Positions 6,065 to 6,396 of a DNA stretch of 6,396 nt are shown piece after piece; position 1 is the first letter of the stretch; every line of letters begins with the position of its first letter. This DNA is from Gammaproteobacteria bacterium (GTDB lineage: Bacteria; Pseudomonadota; Gammaproteobacteria; Coxiellales; Coxiellaceae). Position numbers and translations under genes: made by a program. The stretch spans positions 1-6,396 of the forward strand of contig JAHZKQ010000163.1 in NCBI GenBank assembly GCA_022600315.1. Reading direction: 5' to 3'. The notes beneath the pieces were generated by a model. That model was given only the letters and a program-made list of their open reading frames with translations. It had not been told where the DNA came from and did no database searches.

Positions 6065-6396
6065 CTAAGTACAATATGACTTAGCTTCTATTAGCTCATC
6101 TACATTTAACATAATCGGCTCTAGCATGGATTGTAAATAAATAATTTCATTAAATAATGGTATTGTTTCCCATGAGGAATCAATAAAATCAATCAATGTT
6201 ACAATACTGTGATAGACATCTTTAAAGGCTAATTTTTGCATTGCCATTTTATAGGTCTGATATAATCTTTCAACATTAGCCTGAACTCTATGCGCATCCT
6301 GTGAATTCTTCCACAGGCTATTATGTCGGCTAAGATTATACTTAAGCTTTTGAAAGCGATCATACAATTTTTTTATATCTGCAACAATAAAATCAT
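6065..6396 (-). CDS. Unrecognised helical protein, C-terminal part only
   Basis: I do not recognise this protein. The frame is open from the right window edge to a TAG at 6067-6065, giving 109 residues that begin DFIVADIKKLYDRFQK. A TTG at 6367 could serve as a start, but it has no ribosome site and the frame continues upstream, so the true start probably lies outside the window. The sequence looks mainly alpha-helical and amphipathic, with many Lys, Leu, Tyr and Gln in the first half (LYDRFQKLKYNLSRH, NVERLYQTYKMAMQKL) and a more hydrophobic second half (IVTLIDFIDS, PLFNEIIYLQSMLEPIML). There is no signal peptide, transmembrane helix or catalytic motif in the visible part; the single Cys is next to last. 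The DNA is more AT-rich than the neighbouring genes and the gene opposes gpsA, where the conserved gene block ends. It may be an accessory or lineage-specific gene. That it is coding at all is supported only by the length of the open frame and plausible composition. Confidence 0.55.
   Translation of the reverse strand, partial: DFIVADIKKLYDRFQKLKYNLSRHNSLWKNSQDAHRVQANVERLYQTYKMAMQKLAFKDVYHSIVTLIDFIDSSWETIPLFNEIIYLQSMLEPIMLNVDELIEAKSYCT

Overview
The window is an ordinary chromosomal segment of a gammaproteobacterium. It is fairly AT-rich by eye, and the right-hand end is more so. The gene content (gpmI-envC-ctpA on one strand; membrane rhodanese-grxC-secB-gpsA on the other) and the gene order match a conserved gammaproteobacterial neighbourhood. 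The moderate AT content would fit a low-GC lineage such as Legionellales or relatives, but that is a weak inference. I saw no IS element, phage gene, CRISPR array, tRNA or rRNA.

Left half, minus strand, transcribed right to left: gpmI (cofactor-independent phosphoglycerate mutase), then 44 bases on envC (murein hydrolase activator with a coiled coil and a degenerate LytM domain), then 10 bases on ctpA (S41 carboxy-terminal processing protease). ctpA runs off the left edge before its catalytic serine. The three genes look like one operon that joins a glycolytic enzyme to two periplasmic proteins of peptidoglycan turnover.

The 195-base divergent spacer (3571-3765) holds several inverted repeats, a possible gpmI promoter and a terminator-like A6/T6 hairpin. 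It is the least explained stretch between recognised genes.

Right half, plus strand: membrane-anchored rhodanese of the YibN type, grxC (overlapping it by 14 bases), secB (25-base gap, strong Shine-Dalgarno) and gpsA (1-base gap after secB). This is a tightly packed, probably co-transcribed operon of redox, protein-export and phospholipid-precursor functions.

Right edge: a convergent, AT-rich reading frame on the minus strand (6065-6396) open to the window boundary. It codes for the last 109 residues of a helical protein I do not recognise and marks the end of the conserved block.

No clear new multi-gene system is visible. The items most worth a second look are the structured divergent spacer, the unknown partial gene, and the rhodanese that has no cysteine in its active-site loop.
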